A stretch of DNA of 12,152 nucleotides from JBKDZL01 sp047971145 (lineage in GTDB: Bacteria; Bacillota_I; Bacilli_A; Erysipelotrichales; Erysipelotrichaceae). The DNA lies in NCBI GenBank assembly GCA_047971145.1, contig JBKDZL010000068.1, forward strand, positions 1 to 12,152, given 5' to 3'. Made by a program: the position numbers and the translations under genes. Under the pieces are notes generated by a model, which did no database searches, was not told where the DNA came from, and saw nothing but the letters and a program-made list of their open reading frames with translations. The first letter of the stretch is position 1; each line of letters starts with the position of its first letter. Below, piece after piece: positions 1 to 7,364 of the stretch.

Positions 1-860
1 TCTTCTAGTTTCTTTTTGTCAACACCACTTACAAAATAGACACCATATTTTTTAAATAATTCTATTGCATCTTTATAAATTTCAGTATCAATAATTGCTG
101 CCTGCTCACTAGCACAAATCATTCCATTATCAAAGGCTTTTGACATCGAAACATCATTAACTGCTTGTCTTAAATTACACGATTTCTCTAAGTAAGCTGG
201 AACATTACCAGCCCCAACACCCAAAGCTGGCTTTCCACAAGAGTAAGCTGCTTTTACCATGGCATTACCACCAGTTGCTAAAATAGTCGCAACATCGGGA
301 TGATTCATTAGCTCTCCAATTTTTTCTTTAGCTGGCTCTTTAATCCATTGAATACAATTCTTAGGTGCACCAGCTGCTACTGCAGCATCATAGACAACCT
401 GAGCTGCTGCTACTGAACTTTTTTGAGCTGAAGGGTGAAAAGAAAAAACAATAGGGTTTCTAGTCTTAATTGCAATTAAACTCTTAAAAATTGTGGTACT
501 AGTCGGGTTAGTCACAGGTGTCATTGCTGCTACTACGCCAACTGGCTCAGCAATTTCAGTAATTCCCGTTACCTCATTATCACTCACAATTCCTACTGTC
601 TTTAAATGTCTCATATTATTTACTACATACTCACAAGCAAATAAATTTTTAGTTGCTTTATCTTCAAATACTCCTCTTCCAGTTTCATCAACTGCTATTT
701 TTGCTAAAGCACCATGTTTATCTAATGCTGCCACTGAACACTTAGCAACGATATAGTCAATTTTTTCTTGATCATAACTTTTATATTCCGCAAGTGCTAC
801 CACTGCTTTTTCCACTAAATCTTTTACTTCGAATTCATTATTTTCTTTTTTCTTTACCAT
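1..860 (-). CDS. adhE: Bifunctional aldehyde-alcohol dehydrogenase AdhE, 5' part (runs off the left edge)
   Basis: This is the N-terminal acetaldehyde dehydrogenase (CoA-acylating) domain, which reduces acetyl-CoA to acetaldehyde with NADH in the cytoplasm. The start is an ATG at 860 with AGGAG six bases upstream; 286 codons are present and no stop occurs before the edge. Visible family motifs are NPTSTTIFKSL (118-128), ATGGNAMVKAAYS (195-207), GVGAGN (214-219) and the catalytic cysteine Cys249 in NGMICASEQ (245-253). The order and wording closely follow E. coli AdhE as I remember it, including the N-terminal helical stretch. Full AdhE is near 870-890 residues, with a C-terminal Fe-dependent alcohol dehydrogenase domain that would lie beyond the window, so the fusion is inferred; a stand-alone aldehyde dehydrogenase is the alternative. 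The upstream region carries Rex-like and cre-like sites. Confidence 0.93.
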   Translation of the reverse strand, partial: MVKKKENNEFEVKDLVEKAVVALAEYKSYDQEKIDYIVAKCSVAALDKHGALAKIAVDETGRGVFEDKATKNLFACEYVVNNMRHLKTVGIVSDNEVTGITEIAEPVGVVAAMTPVTNPTSTTIFKSLIAIKTRNPIVFSFHPSAQKSSVAAAQVVYDAAVAAGAPKNCIQWIKEPAKEKIGELMNHPDVATILATGGNAMVKAAYSCGKPALGVGAGNVPAYLEKSCNLRQAVNDVSMSKAFDNGMICASEQAAIIDTEIYKDAIELFKKYGVYFVSGVDKKKLE

Positions 861-866
861 ATTTTT

Positions 867-871
867 CTCCT
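867..871 (-). promoter_or_regulatory. Ribosome binding site of adhE
   Basis: AGGAG on the minus strand ends six bases before the ATG at 860. It is the strongest Shine-Dalgarno near this start and fixes it. Confidence 0.8.
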
Positions 872-889
872 ATGTGATTAATTTCACAT
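872..889 (-). promoter_or_regulatory. Putative Rex operator in the adhE leader
   Basis: The minus strand reads ATGTGAAATTAATCACAT, an inverted repeat with arms ATGTGA/TCACAT around six bases. The geometry TGTGA-N6-TCACA matches the Rex (NADH-sensing repressor) consensus TTGTGAAnnnnTTCACAA. It sits just downstream of the best -10 candidate and directly before the AGGAG, where a repressor would block transcription. Rex control of adhE is well established in Bacillota. CRP/FNR-type regulators use the same spacing, so they cannot be excluded. Confidence 0.62.
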
Positions 890-893
890 TATC

Positions 894-922
894 ATTTAAA
901 CACATATAATAGAGCTTGTAAA
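894..922 (-). promoter_or_regulatory. Candidate adhE promoter
   Basis: TTTACA (917-922, five of six matches to TTGACA) is followed after 17 bases by TTAAAT (894-899, four of six matches to TATAAT). A start point near 887 would fall inside the Rex-like palindrome. The -10 is weak, and other AT-rich hexamers such as TATTAT nearby lack a good -35, so this placement is tentative. Confidence 0.4.
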
Positions 923-928
923 TAGAAA

Positions 929-946
929 TTGATATTTTTTTCACAA
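929..946 (-). promoter_or_regulatory. Second, weaker Rex-like site upstream of adhE
   Basis: The minus strand reads TTGTGAAAAAAATATCAA. The first half is a perfect TTGTGAA, while the second half matches TTCACAA at four of seven positions. It lies about 57 bases (centre to centre) upstream of the better palindrome and could act with it, or be a chance half-site in AT-rich DNA. Confidence 0.3.
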
Positions 947-960
947 GATAACGCTTACAT
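946..960 (-). promoter_or_regulatory. Putative CcpA catabolite-responsive element (cre) upstream of adhE
   Basis: The minus strand reads ATGTAAGCGTTATCT, which fits every fixed position of the cre consensus WTGNAANCGNWNNCW. Its centre is about 66 bases upstream of the start point implied by the candidate promoter. In Bacillota, cre sites upstream of -35 (as at ackA and pta) usually mediate CcpA activation, whereas sites at or past the promoter repress. Activation by excess sugar is therefore the likelier reading, but it depends on the promoter call. Confidence 0.5.
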
Positions 961-977
961 TATGAATTTTATTAAAA

Positions 978-2612
978 TTATAACTCTCGAAGCTCATTTT
1001 CTAATAAAATAGCTTGATAATTTTGATATTTATCTTTTTCAAATTTCACAATTGTTTTTAAAGCTGTACCCTTTTGAGCTACACTTAAATAATCTAAAGA
1101 ATTGAAAGCCATGACATTTATTTTATCAGTAGTTAATTTTAAATACTTTTCTTTCAAAACTATTGTTTTATAATTATTGATAACTAAACCAAAAGTTGGA
1201 CACTCAAAACCAGATCCATATGGTTTAAAGCTATCCCATAACTCTAGAATTTTATTATCAATACTATCAGTGTAATAGACGTAATCTAAATATATCTTAT
1301 TATTACAATCTGTTGTGGCTAAGTTTGTAAATCTTTCTTTGAACTCCGATAATTTATCAAGATCAAAACTAATGCCAGCTGCCATATCATGGCCACCATA
1401 ACTATTAAAAATATCACTAATTTCATCTAATTTCTGCTTAAGGTTAAAACCTTCTATTGATCTAATAGAGCCCTTATATTGATTTTCTTGTTGTGATAAG
1501 ACTACTGTAACCTTATTAGTTTCACTTTTAATTCTTCCAGCTACAATTCCAACTAAACCCTCATGAAAATCCCCTTCAATAATATTTACTTTATCAGTAG
1601 CTCTAACTTGCTTCAGCGCAGCATTTAATTCACTCTTAGACAATTTCTGTCTTTCTCTATTTATAGAAATAATTTCTTGATAAAGTGTTAGTGCTTCTTG
1701 ATAATTGCTATTAATTAAAAATAAGAGAACTTTATTGACATTATCCTTTAAACGACCCACAGCATTAATAGCTGGACTAATATAAAAACGTAAATCATCA
1801 TCATTTAATTCTTTCTTATAAAAATCACGCAATACTTTATATGCTGTTAGTGTACCTTTATTTAATTGCTTTAAGCCTTCAATGACATAATATCTATTAC
1901 TAAAACGCAAAGGCATAACATCACTAATTGTTGTCAGTGCAACAATACCTAATAGCGGTTTGAACAATTCAACATCATATGACAATTTACTAGCCAAAGC
2001 CTTAATCATTTGATAAGTTAGTGCCCCCGCACAATAACTTTTAAAATTAGTATTATCATCAAGACGCCACGGATCAACAACAGCAAGGGCATTAGGGATT
2101 TGCTCATTAGCCTTATGATGATCAATAACCAATACTTCAATGCCAATACTATTAGCATAATCAATAGCATCAAAAGAAACAACACCCTGATCCACACTAA
2201 TCACCACATCAATATCTTTAGCTTTTATTTCATCAAAAGCTGCTTGGTGTAAACCATAGCCATATTTAAAACGGCTATTAATAAACATTTTACAATTAAA
2301 ACCCATTTTGGTTAAACCCATATAAGCAATACTGGTGGCCCCGACTCCATCACAATCATAATCACCATAAATCATATATTTTTTATCCTTATTATTAACT
2401 AAAAAATTTAAGAGTTTCTCACCATCAATATACTTGGAAAAATCACTCTCATCACTAGGGTTTAAAAATTTATCAACTAAAGCTTTAGTTAAGTAACCAT
2501 GACTTGCCAAAAAATTACAGACATCTAAAGGATAGCCAGTTTGATCAGCCAACCGACTTAAAAATAATTTATCGAATTTCCATCTTTTAATAACCCAATC
2601 TTGCTTTACCAT
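978..2612 (-). CDS. recJ: Single-stranded-DNA-specific 5'-3' exonuclease RecJ (compact form)
   Basis: RecJ degrades single-stranded DNA 5' to 3' in recombination and repair, using two metal ions. The DHH-family motifs appear in order: YGDYDCDG (82-89), VISVDQG (137-143), the DHH triad (164-166), TTISDVMP (227-234), PAINAVGR (280-287), then the DHHA1 part with HEGLVGIVAGR (350-360) and GGHDMAAG (406-413). An OB-like C-terminal region follows. At 544 residues it resembles E. coli RecJ (577) and lacks the C-terminal extension of the roughly 780-residue Bacillus protein. The ATG overlaps the stop of the upstream permease gene by seven bases with only a weak GGGA as ribosome site, suggesting translational coupling. 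It is the last gene of a four-gene run, with no clear terminator after it. A second, element-borne RecJ paralogue is possible, but nothing mobile is visible beside it. Confidence 0.92.
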   Translation of the reverse strand: MVKQDWVIKRWKFDKLFLSRLADQTGYPLDVCNFLASHGYLTKALVDKFLNPSDESDFSKYIDGEKLLNFLVNNKDKKYMIYGDYDCDGVGATSIAYMGLTKMGFNCKMFINSRFKYGYGLHQAAFDEIKAKDIDVVISVDQGVVSFDAIDYANSIGIEVLVIDHHKANEQIPNALAVVDPWRLDDNTNFKSYCAGALTYQMIKALASKLSYDVELFKPLLGIVALTTISDVMPLRFSNRYYVIEGLKQLNKGTLTAYKVLRDFYKKELNDDDLRFYISPAINAVGRLKDNVNKVLLFLINSNYQEALTLYQEIISINRERQKLSKSELNAALKQVRATDKVNIIEGDFHEGLVGIVAGRIKSETNKVTVVLSQQENQYKGSIRSIEGFNLKQKLDEISDIFNSYGGHDMAAGISFDLDKLSEFKERFTNLATTDCNNKIYLDYVYYTDSIDNKILELWDSFKPYGSGFECPTFGLVINNYKTIVLKEKYLKLTTDKINVMAFNSLDYLSVAQKGTALKTIVKFEKDKYQNYQAILLENELREL

Positions 2613-3511
2613 AGATTTGTCCCAATCAAACTCATTATCGGTAAGGTCAACATCACCAAAAGCGAACTAACTGAAATAATCGCTGCACTATAACGATAAT
2701 CTAAATTAAACTGTTGTGCAAAAATTGCAACAGTATTACCAACAGGAGAGCTAACACATATTAAAACAATATACTTTAAAGCAAAATCAATTGGAACAAA
2801 CACCAGAACTAAAATAACTATTAAAGGCAGAACTATTAATCTAATAAAACACACTTTCCAAACCAGAGCTAATTTGAAATAAGATAAATCAATATGCGCC
2901 AAATAACAACCCATAATTAACATCGCAACTGGAGTATTTAAAGAAGCAATCCCCCCCATCGCACCCAAGATAACACTAGGAAGCTGAAAACCACTAAAAT
3001 AAATTGTTAAACCAAGGGCAGTCGCAATGACCGCAGGATTTAAAAAAAGACGTTTAATACTAATCGATTTTCTTTGAGTTAAAAGAATTTCACCATAAGT
3101 AAACATAAAGAGCCAATACACAATAATTGGACCAATTAAATAGAAAACTGCTTCTTTACCTAAAACAGCACTAACAATTGGAATACCAAAAAAACTTAAA
3201 TTAGTAAAAACAACAGAAGCCTGTTCAATCACTTGATCTGACTTAAAAAATAGCTTAGCTAACAAAATATATAAAACATTCCATGCAACTGCAACCAAAA
3301 TAATCAAGGCAAAACTTTGAAATTCTTGATGATTATAAGTTTTTAAAAGAGAATTAATGATAATAATTGGCGTTACAATATTTAATAAAATACTACCTAA
3401 TTGTCTAGTTCCACCCAAATCTAACCACTTCTTTTTTGTTGCTACAAATCCCATCGCAATTAACAGTGCCATGATTAATAATTGTGTGATTAAAGTATTA
3501 GTTATATCCAC
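2606..3511 (-). CDS. AEC-family (auxin efflux carrier type) permease
   Basis: A 301-residue integral membrane protein with about ten hydrophobic segments: roughly 5-25, 39-57, 67-89, 104-124, 127-145, 159-174, 185-206, 219-239, 246-266 and 275-295. The two halves have similar layout, the N-terminal stretch ITNTLITQLLIMALLIAMGF resembles AEC-family (TC 2.A.69) starts, and intramembrane prolines (TPIII, NTPVAM, SSPVGN) are where this family has them. Bacterial members include malate and other organic-acid permeases; the substrate here cannot be read from the sequence. The start is GTG at 3511, directly after the patatin gene's TAA, with AGGA seven bases upstream inside that gene; no ATG near it gives a full first helix. 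Its stop overlaps recJ by seven bases. Family assignment is firm and direction of transport unknown. Confidence 0.82.
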   Translation of the reverse strand: MDITNTLITQLLIMALLIAMGFVATKKKWLDLGGTRQLGSILLNIVTPIIIINSLLKTYNHQEFQSFALIILVAVAWNVLYILLAKLFFKSDQVIEQASVVFTNLSFFGIPIVSAVLGKEAVFYLIGPIIVYWLFMFTYGEILLTQRKSISIKRLFLNPAVIATALGLTIYFSGFQLPSVILGAMGGIASLNTPVAMLIMGCYLAHIDLSYFKLALVWKVCFIRLIVLPLIVILVLVFVPIDFALKYIVLICVSSPVGNTVAIFAQQFNLDYRYSAAIISVSSLLVMLTLPIMSLIGTNLW

Positions 3512-4351
3512 TTATTTTCCTACCATTTCTAATATTTTCACTTTTTGTTTTTCACAATCTTGATAGCCTAATTTAAATAATTCAGCAATGGACTCAGCAC
3601 TAGCTGCTAGTCTTTCAACATTTACTTCTTTCGTTGGTCTTATTATTAAACCCTCACCTCTATCAACTATATTGTTTATTTCATTGATTTCATCATGATA
3701 AACTTTAACTCTATCATTAATTGCTTTTAACATTTTAGGATACCTGCGATACAATATGCCCATTATAAACTGTAATTTTTTACTATTTTGTTTTCTGGTG
3801 TAACTGCTAGGCTTAGTAGTGATAAAAATAGTTCTTTGACAATCATTTTCTACACTTCTAAAGACAGGAAACATTGATTTTATCCCACCATCGAAATATC
3901 TTTCTTTATTTATTCTAACCGCTCTTCCGGTAACTGGCAACATATTGCTAGCATGCAAGAAAGGATAATTAATCTCTTGATTCTTAAGCCAGATTAATTT
4001 ATCTTGATCAGCATTATAAACGCCAATTTCTATTGGCTTTCCTTGAGCTAATTTATTAAAGTCTAAAGGTAGTAACTCTTTACAAATATGATATATCATC
4101 CTTTGATAACCAACAAATTGTCCCTCTCTTAATAAAGGTCTAATTCCTACATTGATTTTTTTTGGTAATTGTTCTGTTAATTTTTCCAAAGCAACTACAT
4201 CTTTAGTTTCAAAGTAAACTAACAAAAGTGCTGCTGCACTAATGGCACACTTATAATCAAATTCAATATTGTTTTCCAAAAACCATTTTAAACATCCCGC
4301 AGTATAAGCACCTCTCATACCACCACCTTCTAATACTAGTCCTGTTTTCAT
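3512..4351 (-). CDS. Patatin-like phospholipase family protein (YjjU type) with altered nucleophile elbow
   Basis: A 279-residue cytosolic patatin-fold protein resembling the YjjU/RssA group of putative lipid acyl hydrolases. The glycine-rich oxyanion loop GGGMRG (9-14) and the catalytic-type aspartate in FDGGI (Asp154) are intact. The nucleophile elbow, normally GxSxG, reads A-I-S-A-A (36-40): Ser38 remains but both glycines are alanine, so turnover may be reduced or altered. The C-terminal half (KPSSYTRKQ, RRYPKMLKAI, IIRPTKEVNVERL) follows YjjU-type proteins. I chose ATG at 4351 because GAGGTG sits just before it; the in-frame GTG at 4357 lies inside that ribosome site. It starts ten bases after the cardiolipin synthase stop and abuts the permease gene, so co-transcription is very likely. 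A lipid-related role beside cls is inference. Confidence 0.85.
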   Translation of the reverse strand: MKTGLVLEGGGMRGAYTAGCLKWFLENNIEFDYKCAISAAALLLVYFETKDVVALEKLTEQLPKKINVGIRPLLREGQFVGYQRMIYHICKELLPLDFNKLAQGKPIEIGVYNADQDKLIWLKNQEINYPFLHASNMLPVTGRAVRINKERYFDGGIKSMFPVFRSVENDCQRTIFITTKPSSYTRKQNSKKLQFIMGILYRRYPKMLKAINDRVKVYHDEINEINNIVDRGEGLIIRPTKEVNVERLAASAESIAELFKLGYQDCEKQKVKILEMVGK

Positions 4352-4354
4352 ACT

Positions 4355-4360
4355 CACCTC
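4355..4360 (-). promoter_or_regulatory. Ribosome binding site deciding the patatin gene start
   Basis: GAGGTG on the minus strand, three bases before ATG 4351 (five from its GAGG core). It contains the upstream in-frame GTG (4357), which argues against that GTG as the start. Confidence 0.6.
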
Positions 4361-4361
4361 A

Positions 4362-5888
4362 TTACATTATCGGAGCCATCAAATTTAAGATAGCTCTAAT
4401 TATTTTAATAAAGATATTAATACTTCTAATATCATCGATTGTGATCAACTCACTTACTTCTATTGTTTCTATAATATCTTCCTTTAAATCAGCTAAACAA
4501 CGACTCTGATAAATAAGCACTCCACACTCAAAATGTAGATAGTAAGAACGATAGTCCATATTAATAGTTCCAACATAAGCTAAATTATCATCAATCAACA
4601 TAGTTTTCAAGTGCATAAAACCTGGTTTATACTCATAAATTTCCACACCATTATTAGCTAAGTATTCATAGTTAGATTTAGTAACTTGATTAACTATTTT
4701 TTTATCAGCAATACCTGGTACAATTATTTTAACATCAACACCACGCCTAGCAGCCAAAGATAATCCCACTTTTAATTCTTGATCTAAAATTAGATATGGT
4801 GTAGTAATATAAATGGAATGATTAGCTCGATTAATTAGTGATAAATGAACATCTCTGCCCACTAATTCACCATCAGTTGGAGAATCGCCAAACGGACAAA
4901 CAATACCATTACTAATAATATTATGTCTTTTAGAGCAATAAGTTTTATATTGTTTCTCTATTCCAACTCCTTCATAAAACATTTGCAAAAATAAATAAAC
5001 TAAAGAATCAACAGCTCTACCCTCTAATCTAACACCGCCATCTTTCCACTTTCCAAAAACAATTTTTCTATCAATGTATTCATCAGCAATATTAATTCCA
5101 CCTGTATAGCCAATTTTACCATCCACAACCAAAATTTTTCGATGATCCCTATTATTCATATAAACCAACAAAATTGGTTTTAACTTATTAAAAACTTTAA
5201 CTTTAATACCAGAGCTAATCAATTCTTTCTCAAAATTTTTGTCAAACCAATGAGTCACGCCAAAATCATCATATAATAAATAAACTTCTACTCCCTCAGC
5301 AATTTTTTCTTTTAAAAGAGTTAAAATTTCATGCCACATACTACCAGGTTTGATAATAAAAAACTCTAAAAAGATATATTTTTTAGCATTTTTAATATCT
5401 AACAACATCTTTTGATACATAAAATCACCACTAGAATAATAAGAAATATCAGTATCATTATAAGTCGTACTATAAGCATGATTTCTTAAATAATTAAAAA
5501 TTCCATAGACTTCAACATTTTCCTGTTTTAATTCCTTTAAAATTTTTTCTTCATTTTTAAGTGCATAATGCTTCATTTGTATATTTCTTAATTCTTGTTG
5601 GCGTAAATTTTTAGGAATTCTTTTCCCTCCAAAAAACAAATACAACACTCCACCTACTAAGGGTAATAATAACACTACCAAAATCCAAGCAATTTTATAA
5701 CTAGGATTTAAATCTTTATTAATTATATAGATAACAACAAAAAAAGAAATAATTGTCATTAAAGTATAAGCCATCAGGTAATTTAAAGATAGAAAACTAA
5801 TAAGCGACAATAAAATAGCTACTTGTATTAGCATCAAAGAACCAAATAAGAATGACCTTGAAAGCAATAAAGTTACTATTTTTTTCAT
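4362..5888 (-). CDS. cls: Cardiolipin synthase (phospholipase D family)
   Basis: Condenses two phosphatidylglycerols into cardiolipin plus glycerol at the cytoplasmic membrane. Counting from ATG 5888 (508 residues), hydrophobic segments near 8-36, 37-57 and 64-87 form the membrane anchor and PLDc_N region. Two HKD motifs follow: HRKILVVD (249-256, then GGIN) and HLKTMLID (426-433, then GTIN), the paired catalytic signatures of bacterial cardiolipin synthases. Length is typical. An in-frame GTG at 5900 would add four residues (MGKI) but has only a weak ribosome site; ATG 5888 has GTGGGT upstream, also weak, and gives the usual MKK-hydrophobic start. It is first of the cls, patatin, AEC permease and recJ run and is preceded by -10-like boxes. 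Regulation is not otherwise visible. Confidence 0.93.
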   Translation of the reverse strand: MKKIVTLLLSRSFLFGSLMLIQVAILLSLISFLSLNYLMAYTLMTIISFFVVIYIINKDLNPSYKIAWILVVLLLPLVGGVLYLFFGGKRIPKNLRQQELRNIQMKHYALKNEEKILKELKQENVEVYGIFNYLRNHAYSTTYNDTDISYYSSGDFMYQKMLLDIKNAKKYIFLEFFIIKPGSMWHEILTLLKEKIAEGVEVYLLYDDFGVTHWFDKNFEKELISSGIKVKVFNKLKPILLVYMNNRDHRKILVVDGKIGYTGGINIADEYIDRKIVFGKWKDGGVRLEGRAVDSLVYLFLQMFYEGVGIEKQYKTYCSKRHNIISNGIVCPFGDSPTDGELVGRDVHLSLINRANHSIYITTPYLILDQELKVGLSLAARRGVDVKIIVPGIADKKIVNQVTKSNYEYLANNGVEIYEYKPGFMHLKTMLIDDNLAYVGTINMDYRSYYLHFECGVLIYQSRCLADLKEDIIETIEVSELITIDDIRSINIFIKIIRAILNLMAPIM

Positions 5889-5909
5889 AATTTTACCCAC
5901 ATATTACTC

Positions 5910-5918
5910 ATTATACCA
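5910..5918 (-). promoter_or_regulatory. Candidate extended -10 promoter of the cls operon
   Basis: The minus strand reads TGGTATAAT, a perfect extended -10 (TGnTATAAT). No good -35 lies 16-18 bases upstream. Transcription would start near 5903, leaving about 15 bases before ATG 5888. A second TATAAT at 5939-5944, also without a good -35, would give a more ordinary leader of about 44 bases. One of the two probably drives the run; I cannot choose firmly. Confidence 0.5.
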
Positions 5919-5974
5919 AATTAATGATACTATTTTATATTATAAGCATTTTTCTTACTAGAAATTTACGACTA

Positions 5975-7162
5975 CTAAGAGCAGACTTTATTTAAAATTT
6001 CAATAGCTTCTTTTTTGCTCATAAACTTTGCGACAGGATAAGTACCATGTGCTTCTTTAAAAGCAGCTTTAATTATTTCTAAAATTTTCTCTTGGTCAAA
6101 AGCAGCTAATGATTTGGTAATAGCCATTTTATCATTTAAATTATGGATACTTGCCACAAACTTCTCACTGCGCTGCTTGATACTATCATTACTTTCACTT
6201 AAACCAACAATATTAGCTAGCACGGCAAAATCTGCTTGGCAAACTTCCTGATAATAATCCATAATATGTGGTAACAATACTGCATTTGCCAAACCATGTG
6301 CGATAGAATATTTAGCACCAATATTATGGGAGAAAGCATGAACATAACCAACATATGTTCTGGTAAAAGCCATACCTGCATAAAAAGATGCCAAAAGTAA
6401 TTTCTCTCTAGAATCAATATCACTAGGTGTTTGATAAACAATTGGTAAATGCTGATAAATCATTTTTATCGCAATTTCACAGTATCTTTTAGTTTGCACG
6501 GTTGCATAATCACTTATATAGGATTCTAAAGCATGAGTAAGGGCATCCATGGCAGTCTCTACACTTATTGATCTTGGTAAGCCCACTGTTAAATCAGGAT
6601 CTAAAATCGCAACGCTTGGTACTAATTTTGGATCAATAATTGTCGTTTTAGCATGGGTTACATTGTCTGAAATAACTGCTACAATAGTTGCCTCTGAACC
6701 TGTTCCTGCAGTTGTTGGTACACAGATTAAGTTTAAACTTGCCTTCTTAACTTTCAATAACCCTTTTAATTTTTTACTTGTTACATTGTTACTAGCAGCG
6801 GCGGCTACAACTTTAGCAGTATCTAAGACACTACCACCACCAATCGCTATTACACTATCACAATCCTTAGAAAATTCTAGTGCTTCATCAACAATCGCAA
6901 AGGTCGGATCAGGCTTGACCCCTTGATAAATAACTACTTCAATATTAGCTTTTCTTATTGAGGTTATTGTGTCATTTATTAATCCTAATTTTACAATATT
7001 TTTGTCTGTGATAATCAAAACTTTCTCGCTTCTTTGATACTCTAATATTGTAGTAATTTCTTTTATTTTTCCACTACCAATATAAGTAACTGGTACTGGA
7101 AAATTCATAATCCTCATAATTGGTTTAATTATAGTTGTTTTAATTTTTGCTAATAAATGCAT
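5975..7162 (-). CDS. Iron-containing (group III) alcohol dehydrogenase
   Basis: A cytoplasmic NAD(P)-dependent alcohol/aldehyde oxidoreductase of 395 residues, the usual length. Seen: nucleotide-binding GGGSVLDTAK (108-117), PTTAGTGSEAT (149-159), and the four metal ligands in family spacing, Asp206 and His210 (AMDALTHALE) with His275 and His289 (VHAFSHNIG, IAHGLANAVLLPH). The first 22 or so residues are a basic, hydrophobic extension before the fold begins at PVTYIGSGK. ATG 7162 has AGGAG eight bases upstream. It has its own promoter and ends in tandem TAG stops, so it is probably monocistronic. Members include FucO, DhaT and butanol dehydrogenases, so the substrate cannot be assigned. The nearby adhE, if bifunctional, would make ethanol itself, so this enzyme may serve another alcohol. 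Confidence 0.92.
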   Translation of the reverse strand: MHLLAKIKTTIIKPIMRIMNFPVPVTYIGSGKIKEITTILEYQRSEKVLIITDKNIVKLGLINDTITSIRKANIEVVIYQGVKPDPTFAIVDEALEFSKDCDSVIAIGGGSVLDTAKVVAAAASNNVTSKKLKGLLKVKKASLNLICVPTTAGTGSEATIVAVISDNVTHAKTTIIDPKLVPSVAILDPDLTVGLPRSISVETAMDALTHALESYISDYATVQTKRYCEIAIKMIYQHLPIVYQTPSDIDSREKLLLASFYAGMAFTRTYVGYVHAFSHNIGAKYSIAHGLANAVLLPHIMDYYQEVCQADFAVLANIVGLSESNDSIKQRSEKFVASIHNLNDKMAITKSLAAFDQEKILEIIKAAFKEAHGTYPVAKFMSKKEAIEILNKVCS

Positions 7163-7170
7163 TATATTTT

Positions 7171-7175
7171 CTCCT
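7171..7175 (-). promoter_or_regulatory. Ribosome binding site of the Fe-alcohol dehydrogenase
   Basis: AGGAG on the minus strand, eight bases before ATG 7162. Confidence 0.75.
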
Positions 7176-7233
7176 AAATATTTATTAATTTAATCATACT
7201 ATCAAAAAATTAATTACTAAATCATATTTTTTT

Positions 7234-7262
7234 AATATAACATAACTATTCGTTAATGACAA
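7234..7262 (-). promoter_or_regulatory. Sigma-A type promoter of the Fe-alcohol dehydrogenase gene
   Basis: TTGTCA (7257-7262) and TATATT (7234-7239), each five of six matches to consensus, are separated by exactly 17 bases, with a TG one base before the -10. Transcription would begin near 7227, giving a leader of about 65 bases. No Rex or cre palindrome overlaps it, so it appears independent of the adhE-type control. Confidence 0.68.
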
Positions 7263-7327
7263 TTTATTCACTACAAAATATCCAGTAAGAATCAACTCAA
7301 AATACTAATTCTGCTATGTTTTTTATC

Positions 7328-7356
7328 TTGTGTTTATCTTTCAGATGTGATAATAT
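7328..7356 (+). promoter_or_regulatory. Promoter of tRNA-Leu
   Basis: TTGTGT (7328-7333) and TAATAT (7351-7356) are 17 bases apart; an overlapping extended -10, TGTGATAAT, is also present. The predicted start near 7363 is only a couple of bases before the mature tRNA 5' end. It points away from the dehydrogenase promoter, so the two are divergent. Confidence 0.55.
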
Positions 7357-7364
7357 AACAAAGC

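Noticed and set aside
493..756. Plus-strand open frame of 87 codons
   Set aside because: It is antisense to the well-supported adhE coding sequence, with no ribosome site and no recognisable domain.
961..980. AT-only palindrome after recJ as a terminator
   Set aside because: The stem contains only A-T pairs apart from flanks and has no distinct T-run, so it would be too weak.
3357..3563. Plus-strand open frame of 68 codons
   Set aside because: It is antisense to the AEC permease start and the patatin gene end, and its hydrophobicity mirrors the membrane-helix codons opposite.
6217..6441. Minus-strand open frame of 74 codons
   Set aside because: It is an alternative frame inside the Fe-alcohol dehydrogenase, covering the metal-ligand region of the real protein.
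6549..6926. Plus-strand open frame of 125 codons
   Set aside because: It is antisense to the Fe-alcohol dehydrogenase. Its Ala/Val/Thr-rich composition is the complement of the GGGS and GTGSEA region.
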